Origin: Stenotrophomonas bentonitica
GTDB lineage: Bacteria; Pseudomonadota; Gammaproteobacteria; Xanthomonadales; Xanthomonadaceae
Length of the DNA stretch: 64,000 bases
Reading direction: 5' to 3'
NCBI RefSeq assembly: GCF_013185915.1
Contig: NZ_JAAZUH010000001.1
Location: 682,001 to 746,000 of the forward strand
Every line of letters begins with the position of its first letter. Position 1 is the stretch's first letter. Below the pieces are notes generated by a model. The model had not been told where the DNA came from, did not search any database, and was given only the letters and a program-made list of their open reading frames with translations. Position numbers and translations under genes: made by a program. Below, one piece after another: positions 1 to 7,696 of the stretch.

Positions 1-1
1 C

Positions 2-931
2 CTCATGGTGCCGGCCGATGACTTGGGCCAGACGAATCCCGGAGACGCCCCGGATTTCCAGGCCCGGCGCCAAGTGGGGCACCGACGCCCGGGAGCCCCA
101 CTCCCGACCGAGCGTCTGGCTGGCCAGCGGCCTCCCATCTCGCCCTGCCTGAAGGGAGAGCATATCCAGCTGCTCTTGGTTGCTCGCTTCGATGGTCTCG
201 TTTTCGAGAGCAAGGCGGCTCTCCTGCCCTTTGCGTGCCAGCGCTGTGGCCGACTTGCCCAGGTGCTTGGTGGGTTCCCTGGAGAGGGCGGCGGCTTGGA
301 GCTCATCCCCTCGGTCGGCGGCGGATCGGGCTTGTTCGGCCAGGCTCCGATGGTCGATGGTCACGGCGAGGCCCGCAGCCTCTAGGTGAGCGTTCGTGGT
401 CTCAGCGATCATTTCCCGGACCCACTGGACCTGAGACTTCCCCGAGGCCCCGCCATCCAGCTCCCGCGTTTTCTCGCCAAAGCCCTCAGGCCCAATGCGC
501 CTCGTGCTGGCAAGGACGTGGACGTGGTGGTTGAGCCCGTCCGGAGTGCCGGGAGAGTGGATGCTCGCCTGGACGGCGAATTGGTATCGGTCGACCAACG
601 CTTCAGCGATGGCGAACGCGAGGTGCGCCCGCTGCTCGTCGGAGAGCTCATGCGGTAGCGAGAGCTCGAACTCACGCGCCACCGTCGAGTCCTTGCGACG
701 CTCGGCGGCCTCCGCAACAGCCCAGAGCTCGCCGGGCACCAGCGCCCAGTCTGGCGCATCAGGGGGCGCAAGGCAGAACGTCTCGACGACGCCGCTCCTG
801 CGGCGGTAGTCGTGCTGCTGCCCGGTGATAAGGTCGGCAAGCAACAGCCCGCCCCTGTAGGCGGCTGCGGCGACGGCCGATTGGCCCTTGGCTCGGCTAA
901 AGGTCTTGACTGCGGTGTGGTAGATGGCCAT
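2..931 (-). CDS. MobA/MobL-family conjugative relaxase (N-terminal part, runs off window)
   Basis: Translating leftward from the ATG at 929-931 gives an open frame to the window edge, beginning MAIYHTAVKTFSRAKGQS and followed by AAAAYRGG, the typical N-terminus of MobA/MobL relaxases. About 140 residues in, NHHVHVL supplies the metal-binding HxHxL motif of the family. Relaxases nick one strand at oriT and pilot it into the recipient cell. At least 310 residues are present and the C-terminus is missing, so I cannot tell whether a primase or helicase domain follows. The upstream intergenic region carries an oriT-like sequence, the expected arrangement for a MOBQ mobilisation module. The gene points to an integrated mobilisable element. 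Confidence 0.88.
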   Translation of the reverse strand, partial: MAIYHTAVKTFSRAKGQSAVAAAAYRGGLLLADLITGQQHDYRRRSGVVETFCLAPPDAPDWALVPGELWAVAEAAERRKDSTVAREFELSLPHELSDEQRAHLAFAIAEALVDRYQFAVQASIHSPGTPDGLNHHVHVLASTRRIGPEGFGEKTRELDGGASGKSQVQWVREMIAETTNAHLEAAGLAVTIDHRSLAEQARSAADRGDELQAAALSREPTKHLGKSATALARKGQESRLALENETIEASNQEQLDMLSLQAGRDGRPLASQTLGREWGSRASVPHLAPGLEIRGVSGIRLAQVIGRHHE

Positions 932-1028
932 GAAAACTCCTAGGAAATAGGAGTCTTTATGGACCAGCTTATGCTTTTGGCAAGCCTCGCAGAGGCTTGG
1001 GGTTCCAGGGGCGCAGCCCTTGGCGCAC

Positions 1029-1060
1029 GCATCCGTCAGGATGCCTAAGTGCGCTCTTGC
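1029..1060 (+). other. Candidate origin of transfer (oriT), MOBQ/IncQ type
   Basis: A 6-bp inverted repeat with a 4-nt loop (GCATCC at 1029-1034, GGATGC at 1039-1044) is followed directly by CTAAGTGCGCTCT (1045-1057). RSF1010-type oriTs have a hairpin followed by TAAGTGCGCCCT, nicked within the GCG/C segment. The match is 11 of 12 bases. A second hairpin (981-988 with 992-999, perfect 8-bp stem) lies between this site and the relaxase start. Its position immediately upstream of a MobA/MobL gene supports the call. The nick position itself is inferred. Confidence 0.7.
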
Positions 1061-1082
1061 TTTGCTCATTGTTCTCTAAAGA

Positions 1083-1667
1083 TCAGTTTCTCGGCCCTTC
1101 CAGCACCCGGAACCAATCCCGAATCGCAAGCTTCAACCTGTCCACCTCGTCTTCAGCCAGCACACCACAATGTGCAATGGTGCCACGAAGCATATTTAGG
1201 CCGGAGAGCGCGCGGGTGACAGCAGACTGGTTGCTCAACATCCCAGCAAAGTCACTCCAGTTGTCACGAATGATCTCGCCAAGCTGACCAAAAGTGGTGT
1301 AGTCGATATTGTCATCAGATCGGCTTGACACACCAGCATTAGCCTCTCGCGTCTGATTCTTTCTAGCCTCTTCTGCCACGCCTTGGGGGACGTGCGTGCT
1401 CCACCACTCTGGACCGTGCGCTGACTCCATCGTATCAACGATTAAACGCCTAATGTCGTTCTCGAGCAGATAGAACAGCTCATAATACCTAGACATCTTT
1501 GCCGCGTTTCTTCTATTGCTGGCATCGAACTGCCTGATAAATGGCTCGAGCCTCTCATCAGAGTCGAGCGGAGCAAGGTCGGGATCCAAAGCAATGTTGT
1601 CGGCATTCAACCCCGATTGAATAACGGCGCATTTGAGCACAAAGAGCTCTATGGTGTGGTCACTCAT
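1083..1667 (-). CDS. Swt1-type HEPN domain protein
   Basis: This 194-aa protein matches the Swt1-like HEPN pattern: a helical YYELFYLLENDIRRLI segment (about 61-76), a WW pair, FGQLGEII..NW (about 126-137), and C-terminal RGTIAHCG followed by DWFR. R161 and H166 form the R-x4-H motif that is catalytic in many HEPN ribonucleases. The start codon overlaps the stop of the upstream DUF5343 gene (ATGA, 1664-1667), so the two are probably translationally coupled. HEPN proteins of this kind often act as the toxic RNase arm of defence or toxin-antitoxin systems. The role of this gene, next to a relaxase on an apparent mobile element, is inferred. The RNA target is unknown. Confidence 0.75.
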   Translation of the reverse strand: MSDHTIELFVLKCAVIQSGLNADNIALDPDLAPLDSDERLEPFIRQFDASNRRNAAKMSRYYELFYLLENDIRRLIVDTMESAHGPEWWSTHVPQGVAEEARKNQTREANAGVSSRSDDNIDYTTFGQLGEIIRDNWSDFAGMLSNQSAVTRALSGLNMLRGTIAHCGVLAEDEVDRLKLAIRDWFRVLEGPRN

Positions 1668-2365
1668 GTAAGCAGATTGGCCTTAAGGCTTCGGAAGATG
1701 GCGTTATAGACCTCAACGTTTGTCGTTTCCGGCAGGACAACGTTGATGTTGTAGGCAAGTTGCATCGTCCGCACCACTCCCTCAGAAGACGCCAGCGGTG
1801 CGCTGGCCTCTCGATCCACCGGTGCAGGTTCGACCTCCGCTACGTCCGTGTCTCGCACACCTTTAGCGTAGTCCTGAAAGACCTTGAACGTGCTGATGAT
1901 AGAGCGGACTACTGGATCCTTTTTTGGCAGTCCTGTCACCGATACCACGATGTCTGTCAGGGCAGACTCATCTGCCTTGTGAGCAAACTGGTTCCTCCTG
2001 AATACTTCGGCGAAACCGTTCTTGAGGATCTGAACCGCAGCGGCGGACCGCCCAGAATCTGTTTGGAACTGAGAATAAAGTTCAGTTGGAGCGCCTGATT
2101 GACTGAGCAAACCGGCGGATTTTAGTATTGGTGGAATCTGGCGAGCGGCACCACCCGAGGAGCCAAGGACTGTCGATATGAAATCTGGGTTGAAGACATG
2201 TGGCTTCTCCGAGTGTGGAATTTTCTCGAGCACACTCTTCAACACTCCCGGGCTGGTGGTGTATGGAAGCCCGCCAGGAATCTTTCTACGCGCCGCCTTG
2301 TCTTGGCCTGTCTTGTCTTGGCCTGTCTTGCCTTGGACCGCACTCTCTGCACCCAAATCAGCCAT
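1664..2365 (-). CDS. DUF5343 family protein
   Basis: After a charged low-complexity N-terminus the 233-aa protein carries the DUF5343 signature: LPYTTSPGVLKSVLEKIP, a PDFIST.LGSSGGAARQIPPILK stretch, and FAEVFRRNQFAHK followed by TGLPKKDPVV. I recall DUF5343 genes sitting beside HEPN or other defence genes; the molecular function is not established. A strong ribosome-binding site (AAGGAG) precedes the ATG at 2363-2365. The gene leads a two-gene operon with the Swt1-type HEPN gene and could be its partner, sensor or antitoxin (inference). Residues about 12-23 come from an in-frame 15-bp tandem repeat (TGQDK units). Base composition looks lower in GC than the surrounding chromosome, consistent with acquisition. 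Confidence 0.75.
   Translation of the reverse strand: MADLGAESAVQGKTGQDKTGQDKAARRKIPGGLPYTTSPGVLKSVLEKIPHSEKPHVFNPDFISTVLGSSGGAARQIPPILKSAGLLSQSGAPTELYSQFQTDSGRSAAAVQILKNGFAEVFRRNQFAHKADESALTDIVVSVTGLPKKDPVVRSIISTFKVFQDYAKGVRDTDVAEVEPAPVDREASAPLASSEGVVRTMQLAYNINVVLPETTNVEVYNAIFRSLKANLLT
2297..2341 (+). repeat. 15-bp tandem repeat inside the DUF5343 gene
   Basis: Two perfect copies of CTTGTCTTGGCCTGT (2297-2311 and 2312-2326) are followed by a third, diverged copy (2327-2341). Read on the minus strand each unit encodes five residues (TGQDK), so copy-number change would keep the frame and only alter the length of the N-terminal extension. Confidence 0.85.
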
Positions 2366-2937
2366 CTGTATCGCTCCTTGATAGGTTCATCAGCTTAGCA
2401 AGGTCTGCCGCAGCGGATGAGCCCTCCGCATCCAGCCGCAGCCTCAATCAGTGACGCAGAGCATATGAACGGGCTATAAAACAAAAGTCGGCAAGACTTC
2501 GTTTATCTGTTGTTCATCTTAAAACGATCGACAGTTAGGCTACTTCAGTTAAGCAGTTCAGGTCGTCACCTATGCAGGCGTGTATGGGTCTCACCACGCG
2601 ATCATCGCCGTTCCACAGCGTCCACAGGGCAAGCCATCGGTGATCGCCATCGGGAAAGTTGGCAAGGTCAATGTTTCGGTCTTGGTGATAGACCTGAATA
2701 CAACTGACCTGACCGGGGGGCTTGGTAGGGCGACTGAACAGCTGATGGAGCGTGTCGCTCCGCACCTACGCACCGGAACATAGCAAAAACACAAACAGAT
2801 CCTAGGCTACTAATGCCCAATGGGCGGCGTAAAACGCGGCAGTATCGCAGCTAAGGATTCCCCCGGCTGCGCAACCACACCTTGACACCCGGAGCGCACC
2901 GCCCGCCGTGCTCGCCCACATGACGCATGTGATCTAG
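2366..2937. other. Gap without a convincing gene
   Basis: The stretch upstream of the DUF5343 gene contains an AT-rich part (about 2460-2560) that could hold its promoter. Short ORFs on both strands at 2535-2794 overlap each other, lack good ribosome-binding sites and resemble nothing I recognise. I call none of them. Confidence 0.5.
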
Positions 2938-3348
2938 TCAGATAAGAGCTTCGTAGTCTTGCGCACTCAGCCCGAGGAAAGCGCACACGCTCTGACGGTC
3001 AAGAATCCTGGACAGCCTTCGCACCCGAGCCCTAACCATGTAGCGCGACGGATCAGCCGGGCAAATCAAAAACCCCGCAAGTAAGTGAGCAATATTGCGC
3101 GCATGGAGCTCTTCATGGACTCGCCAGATATCATCCCTCCGCCCTTGAGGAACGTTCACCCCCAATGCGTAGTCAATCACCAAGTCCAGCTCGGCGCGCC
3201 GCACTGCGCGTTGCTCGGCCTTGCTAGGGATTGGCGCAAGCCCTTCGTGAATCGCTGCGGCGCGTTCATCGTATTCAGCCTGGGTCAAACGCCGCCCGTA
3301 TTCAGGCCTAGCTCCTGCCGGGCCCTCTTGGTTTAGAACCTGGCGCAT
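2938..3348 (-). CDS. Hypothetical protein, overlaps upstream gene by 41 nt
   Basis: This 136-aa, mostly helical, charged protein is not one I recognise. It has no signal peptide or membrane segment and is rich in Arg and Ala. Its ATG at 3346-3348 has a GAGAG ribosome-binding site about 6 nt upstream and lies inside the 3' end of the preceding gene (which ends at 3308). The two are probably co-expressed. The long overlap and the shared low-GC character suggest they came in together as one cargo module of the mobile element. An accessory or immunity role for the upstream putative enzyme is possible, but nothing in the sequence shows it. Confidence 0.6.
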   Translation of the reverse strand: MRQVLNQEGPAGARPEYGRRLTQAEYDERAAAIHEGLAPIPSKAEQRAVRRAELDLVIDYALGVNVPQGRRDDIWRVHEELHARNIAHLLAGFLICPADPSRYMVRARVRRLSRILDRQSVCAFLGLSAQDYEALI

Positions 3349-4243
3349 ATACGCTCTCTACAATTTCGGGGTCTGAGATAACCATGCGACGCTCTTGAGA
3401 AATGTCAAGCAGAGTTTCGTAGTCCTGAGGCGGCAAAATTTGAGCTAGGCGGTCCTGAAAATGCAGCGTTAGGCCATCAAACTTCTTAACAAAATCTTGC
3501 CACCCGCGGGGGCCAATTTCACCAAATTCAATCTCTATCACCTCCCTGGATCTCTCAAATTCTTCACGGGCAACCATCATTTCATGGTACTGAATCGTGC
3601 TAAACGCTTGGCCTCTAGCTACAGCGCGATATCTGACGAATAGCTTGAAATTTCTAATGTTGAAATTAGCCGCTGTCTCGACTAGATTTTTACCCAGCTG
3701 CTGATCCGGAGCCCGGTGACTGCCATCCGCATCAGAATTTTCAATCAGCAGTTCCGGATACAGTTCACGGTAAAGATCGATGCTCTTAACAATGAAGGCG
3801 TGCTCTGGCGGGGCATTGGGGGGAGCCGCAGTTCCTTGGTAAATGCACGCATCTAGATCACCTGACGTCGAACCATGCAAATGCAAAGGTGCCAAGAAGA
3901 GACCGAGACCCGCTGAGGGGCGCCCAAACAGCCCGAATATCGAAACCGATAGCAGGTGACCACGAGCATTGCTAGCAGTGATGCGTGCTGGCAGGAGAAT
4001 TCTGTTCGCAGACTGGTGGCATACGCCATTTATGAGGTAGTGAGTTATGCCTGCTCGGCCCTTGTCACCGGCTATGGCGTCTGCACGCGTGGTGCTGCCC
4101 GTCCCAGAACGAACTACAGTTCCACCGCTATTACCTCCCCAACATCCCCACGCATACGCCCCGTCTCCACAAGACACATATGCATGATCAGCAGCCTTGA
4201 GAGCAATGGAGGTTGGATAACAACAAACGTTTAGGACACCCAT
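3308..4243 (-). CDS. Unknown protein with a possible permuted papain-like (His...Cys) N-terminal domain
   Basis: This 311-aa protein begins at an ATG with a clear AAGGAAGA ribosome-binding site. The N-terminal 110 residues contain ADHAYVSCGDGAYAWGCWGG and, further on, HYLINGVCHQSANRIL. The order His first, then a Cys inside an N-x-V-C-H-Q-x-x-N motif, recalls circularly permuted NlpC/P60 (papain-like) enzymes. That is inference from pattern only; I cannot name a Pfam family. The C-terminal 170 residues are charged and helical (VAREEFERSREVIEIEFGEI), suggesting a second, possibly coiled-coil module. No signal peptide is visible, so a cytoplasmic role is likely. It forms an overlapping pair with the next gene and sits between a relaxase/HEPN block and an integrase. 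Confidence 0.6.
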   Translation of the reverse strand: MGVLNVCCYPTSIALKAADHAYVSCGDGAYAWGCWGGNSGGTVVRSGTGSTTRADAIAGDKGRAGITHYLINGVCHQSANRILLPARITASNARGHLLSVSIFGLFGRPSAGLGLFLAPLHLHGSTSGDLDACIYQGTAAPPNAPPEHAFIVKSIDLYRELYPELLIENSDADGSHRAPDQQLGKNLVETAANFNIRNFKLFVRYRAVARGQAFSTIQYHEMMVAREEFERSREVIEIEFGEIGPRGWQDFVKKFDGLTLHFQDRLAQILPPQDYETLLDISQERRMVISDPEIVESVYAPGSKPRGPGRS

Positions 4244-4409
4244 CGAGTCTTCCTTGATTACGGCCGGCGGGACAACGAATATCGCCAGCTTAGCCGAATT
4301 GAGCTGAGCTGGGCGTTGGATCAGTGGGCAAGAGGGCGGTGAACCAATGGAACCGATCGAGCGGCTTCGCCGCCTGGTGGCTAGGCGGTCTCCGAAGTGC
4401 CGTCTAGGC

Positions 4410-4589
4410 TTAGTCTTCCGCCCTTGTTTTCCGGCACACTTTAAAGTCCTTGACCAGCCACCCGTAGGCGTCGGATAGAGCGTCCGGCAGGAACTCCATG
4501 TCAGCGCAGGCGATCTCGACTTCGGACGGAAGCGTCACCGATGCCCCATCCACGTCCCAAACGATGTCGTATACCCGAAAGATGGTCAC
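4410..4589 (-). CDS. Small hypothetical protein, 59 aa, GTG start
   Basis: Reading left from a GTG at 4587-4589 gives MTIFRVYDIVWDVDGASV and continues for 59 codons to a TAA at 4410-4412, ending KVCRKTRAED. A GGAGA ribosome-binding site lies 6 nt upstream. The ATG further upstream is out of frame. The product is acidic, with an alternating beta-like N-terminus and a helical second half (LSDAYGWLVKDFKV). I do not recognise the family. It is followed on the same strand by unknown genes, and the coherent composition plus a good start site support it as real. Confidence 0.6.
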   Translation of the reverse strand: MTIFRVYDIVWDVDGASVTLPSEVEIACADMEFLPDALSDAYGWLVKDFKVCRKTRAED

Positions 4590-4695
4590 TTGCTCTCCAT
4601 AGCCGTAACGTCCCAGAGCTTAGCTCAATGGGCTCGCGTAGGGGGCTACAGCTCGGGAGGAAGCCAACACCATGCGATGCTGGCCTCCCTAGGAC

Positions 4696-4842
4696 TTACT
4701 TCTTACCCTTCTTGCCTTTGTCGGGGGCCTGGCTGAGGGCAGAGCCCGCCGCCGTCTTCGACTTGCTGCCAGTTCGACCGTCACGCAAAACATCACTTGA
4801 GGCCTTCGCTGCTTTCGGGCCCGTCTGCTCGTTCTTCGCCAT
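4696..4842 (-). CDS. Small Lys/Ala-rich protein of the MAKNEQTGP type, 48 aa
   Basis: The 48-codon frame starts at an ATG (4840-4842) with GGAGAGA about 6 nt upstream and ends GKKGKK. It begins MAKNEQTGPKAAKASS, then LRDGRTGSKSKTAAGSALSQ. I recognise this layout as a recurrent small protein of proteobacteria, often found near accessory genes and with no assigned function. It is strongly basic at the C-terminus, predicted soluble and possibly disordered. It lies upstream of the 59-aa gene on the same strand, 106 nt away. Confidence 0.72.
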   Translation of the reverse strand: MAKNEQTGPKAAKASSDVLRDGRTGSKSKTAAGSALSQAPDKGKKGKK

Positions 4843-4899
4843 GCCGTCTCTCCTCACCACCATGTGGTGGCATGCCGAGCATATGAAAAACCCACATAC

Positions 4900-4963
4900 A
4901 AACTAACCACAAATATTGTTCGTTTAGCTGGCATTCATTTTTCGAAGAGCAATTAGTTAGTTT
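4900..4963. promoter_or_regulatory. AT-rich dyad region upstream of the integrase
   Basis: AAACTAAC (4900-4907) and its inverted copy GTTAGTTT (4956-4963) flank an AT-rich stretch in an otherwise GC-rich window. It lies between the divergent 48-aa gene and the integrase. It may carry promoters or integrase/excisionase binding sites. No att core repeat could be established. Confidence 0.35.
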
Positions 4964-5196
4964 ATATTGGTTAAACAGTACGGTAATGACTCCGAGAAGC
5001 TCGCCCCGCCGTCCTCTCAAGCCACTGTTTTCATTCCCTTTTTCCCCGGGCGAACGGCGGAATAATCGGCCCACACTGGTGCCCAAAAGGGGCTTCCCCA
5101 CCGAGGCCTGAGGCGTTGCAAAAAGTGTCGAAATCCGATTGACGATTTTGCAGCCTGTCGTATCCCTACTTCCATCTTTCAGATGGAAGCAACGCA

Positions 5197-6588
5197 GTGA
5201 CCAACCCCACTCAGCACTACCTCAAATCTTACTTGTCGGACTCCACCGGCACGCTCACGCTCACCAATGTTCGTATCGGCCGGGTCCGCATCGGCGAGAT
5301 GATTGTCAGCGGCCGTGAGGCCGCCATCCACGCCCAGGAAATCATCAACGATGCCTGCGAACGCGCCCGGCGGGCACGCCTGGGCAAGAACGCGACCCGC
5401 TATCCAGAACCGCTGCCCATTGCCGCTCCCGCTCGCCTGCTGTCGGTGGAGATCAGCGATTACTTGGCCGACCGCGAACGCATGGGCTTGGTGCGCGACA
5501 CCATCGAAGCCACCACCCGCACCCTTAAGCTGCTTCAGATGGCCTCCGGCGACATCCCCGTCTCTCGTATTGATCACACCCATATCTATCGTCTGTGGGA
5601 ACTGATGCGCTGGACGCCGCCGCTGTTCTTCTCCAATCCCGTTTATCGCGGCTGGACCTTCGAGCAAGCCGTGACAGAAGGCAAACGACTGCACGTCAAC
5701 CCACCGGCGCGCGCAACCGTTGAGAAGCACCGTCGCTTTCTGGTCACGTTCTTTGGGCGTCTGGAAGACGCCAAAGCGATTGCGGGCTCCCCAATGAAGT
5801 TCTTTGCCGAGGTGAAGAAGGACTTGGTGGTTGACCCGGACAAGGCCGAACGGTTGTTCGATGAGGCGGACCTTCAGCGCATCTTCGCGCCCCAGACGTT
5901 CATCCCCTGGGCAATGAAAGCGCCTCACCGTTGGTGGGTTCCAATGATCGGCTTGTATACGGGCGCACGCATAAACGAAGTGGCTCAGCTCAAGTTGGCC
6001 GACGTAGTTCAGGAGAGCGGCGTGTGGTGCATCCGCATCCAGAAGACGGTTGATGCCGACCTTAGCCACAAAGACAGGAATCGGAGCCGCCAAAGCCTAA
6101 AAGGCAAGGCCGCCATTCGGACGCTTCCCATCCCGCCGCCGCTGCTTGATGCAGGCTTTTTGGCCTTCGTGGAGGACATCCAAGCATGCGGGCACCACAG
6201 GCTCTTCCCACATCTATCCGCCGGCGTTCGGCGAGACACAGGGGAGCCAAACGCACGATACAGCCAAGGCATCTTGAGCCAGTTCAGCGCCTACATGAAA
6301 GGCCTAGGCTTCGGCAAGGGAGTCGGCTTCCACGCCTTCCGCCATACCATTGCCACAGAACTCCACCACAAGGGAGTGGCTGATGAAGACATTGCCCTGG
6401 TGACCGGGCATTCCATCAGCAAGAAGGTGCCGGTGCTGCATGAAGCGTATTTCCACAAGAAGCCGGCGCTGGCACGAACGAAGCAGATCGCCGTGCTTGA
6501 CCAGTATCGCCCGGATGTCGAGCTTCCAACCTACAAGACAGGGCAGTTCAAGGCGCAGCTGGCTGACCCGAAGAAGTTCTACCCCTGA
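5197..6588 (+). CDS. Tyrosine recombinase (phage/element integrase)
   Basis: This 463-aa site-specific recombinase has all catalytic elements in order: R258 (YTGARINEVAQL), H379-x-x-R382 (FHAFRHTIATEL), H405 in VTGHS and Tyr418 in HEAYFHKK. The N-terminal 240 residues form an SAM-like/core-binding region. It presumably integrates and excises the element carrying the relaxase and cargo genes. A GTG at 5197 is chosen: the upstream ATG at 5182 runs out of frame to a stop, and GGAAG precedes the GTG. The last residues (QFKAQLADPKKFYP) recur almost unchanged at the end of the next ORF. No tRNA or clear att repeat is seen nearby, so the integration site is unknown. Confidence 0.9.
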   Translation: MTNPTQHYLKSYLSDSTGTLTLTNVRIGRVRIGEMIVSGREAAIHAQEIINDACERARRARLGKNATRYPEPLPIAAPARLLSVEISDYLADRERMGLVRDTIEATTRTLKLLQMASGDIPVSRIDHTHIYRLWELMRWTPPLFFSNPVYRGWTFEQAVTEGKRLHVNPPARATVEKHRRFLVTFFGRLEDAKAIAGSPMKFFAEVKKDLVVDPDKAERLFDEADLQRIFAPQTFIPWAMKAPHRWWVPMIGLYTGARINEVAQLKLADVVQESGVWCIRIQKTVDADLSHKDRNRSRQSLKGKAAIRTLPIPPPLLDAGFLAFVEDIQACGHHRLFPHLSAGVRRDTGEPNARYSQGILSQFSAYMKGLGFGKGVGFHAFRHTIATELHHKGVADEDIALVTGHSISKKVPVLHEAYFHKKPALARTKQIAVLDQYRPDVELPTYKTGQFKAQLADPKKFYP

Positions 6589-6681
6589 CCGCTCAACCTG
6601 CTTGAGTCCCGTGCCCGGCCAGCCACCAGCAAGTGGGCGTTAGAAGTTGATAATGGGCCTCTCACTGGACGAGGCCCCGAC

Positions 6682-6993
6682 GTGACCTACGACAAACTTG
6701 CCAAGATCGCTTCTTCGTTTGGACTGCGTGATTCAATCATCCATATCTGGGCATACAGCCTCCACATCGGCTACGGACTCAACCTGCCAATGGAGTATGC
6801 CCACTCCCGGCCAGGGATGCCGGATCAGATAAGGTCCTACGTCCATGAGTTCTGCTTGGACCTCTACCTCAGAGAGGTGCTTCAACATGCTGGGGCATCG
6901 AGGGGTAGCTTCCTACCACCGGTGACCCCGCCCGAGTGTCAACGTGGCCAGGTCAAGACGCAGCTCGGCAAGTATGCGAAGTTCTACCCGTAA
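6682..6993 (+). CDS. Hypothetical protein sharing the integrase C-terminal tail
   Basis: This 103-aa ORF starts at GTG 6682. The body (FGLRDSIIHIWAYSLHIGYG and on) matches nothing I know. Its last 14 residues, QVKTQLGKYAKFYP, parallel the end of the integrase just upstream (QFKAQLADPKKFYP), and the DNA is similar too. This could be a tail duplicated when an element inserted or rearranged at the 3' end of an integrase gene, or a conserved C-terminal peptide with its own role. The ribosome-binding site is weak. Confidence 0.5.
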   Translation: MTYDKLAKIASSFGLRDSIIHIWAYSLHIGYGLNLPMEYAHSRPGMPDQIRSYVHEFCLDLYLREVLQHAGASRGSFLPPVTPPECQRGQVKTQLGKYAKFYP

Positions 6994-7183
6994 GAGCTCG
7001 GCCGACTAGGACCTGCTTGGCCTGAGTTCACGGCGGGGGCGTTCACTCCGCCCCACCTCGGCGCACTGTCGTCACAGGCCCATGCGACATACCTAACCTC
7101 CCCCACAGACTCGACGTCCAGCGCAAATAGGCTAGACAGGTGGAATCGCTGCGCCAACCAACCGTGCCCTTGACAAAGTCGCG

Positions 7184-7696
7184 TTGCCTCATAGAAAGGG
7201 ACTCAAACTCTTCGGACCATATACCGTGAACCAAGCACGAGCTAGGAGGCACCTGATTCAATACGGCATTTGCCTGTCCCGGCAGGAGGGTCCAACAGCG
7301 GAGCGGTGGTTAACCACGCCCTGCAATAAGCCAGGCGGCCGACGTTGTTTCGCGACGATCCAAGCGGCAGTGGGACACTGGGACGAACAAGCACGTTGGC
7401 TCGCCTTTGATACTGCGCTTGCCAAGGCCACTTTGGCGCAGGAAAGGGGCGGAGAAGCTACCGACCTCGTCGTGGCCGACGACGAACTGGAGAGAAAAGC
7501 GAGCGCCGCGGCGCCCGCAATACTCGTCTCGTTCCCGAGTAACTGGAAGGAGGTAGTCAAAGCGTGGGTCAACCGAGAGGGATCCATTGCCGGAATTGAT
7601 ATCTCGCAGGTATTGACGCATGCTCGCACCGAAGAAGAGGCCTCATGTCGGCCTCGGGAAATGGATGCAGATCATGTCTACGGAGTGGCCGAGTAG
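7184..7696 (+). CDS. Hypothetical protein upstream of the putative nuclease
   Basis: This 170-codon frame could start at TTG 7184 or GTG 7226; neither has a strong ribosome-binding site. The C-terminal half (SFPSNWKEVVKAWVNREGS and on) looks protein-like and acidic. Its stop overlaps the start of the next gene by about 30 nt, as expected for a coupled pair. I do not recognise a family. The N-terminal part may be degenerate or belong to a longer ancestral gene. Confidence 0.4.
   Translation: MPHRKGLKLFGPYTVNQARARRHLIQYGICLSRQEGPTAERWLTTPCNKPGGRRCFATIQAAVGHWDEQARWLAFDTALAKATLAQERGGEATDLVVADDELERKASAAAPAILVSFPSNWKEVVKAWVNREGSIAGIDISQVLTHARTEEEASCRPREMDADHVYGVAE

Noticed and set aside
2580..2783. 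A 67-codon ORF with a protein-like middle (GKPSVIAIGKVGKVNVSVLV)
   Set aside because: No ribosome-binding site, overlapping ORFs of equal size on the other strand, no family recognised.
5179..6093. A 304-codon minus-strand ORF across the integrase
   Set aside because: Antisense to the integrase, which has all catalytic residues.
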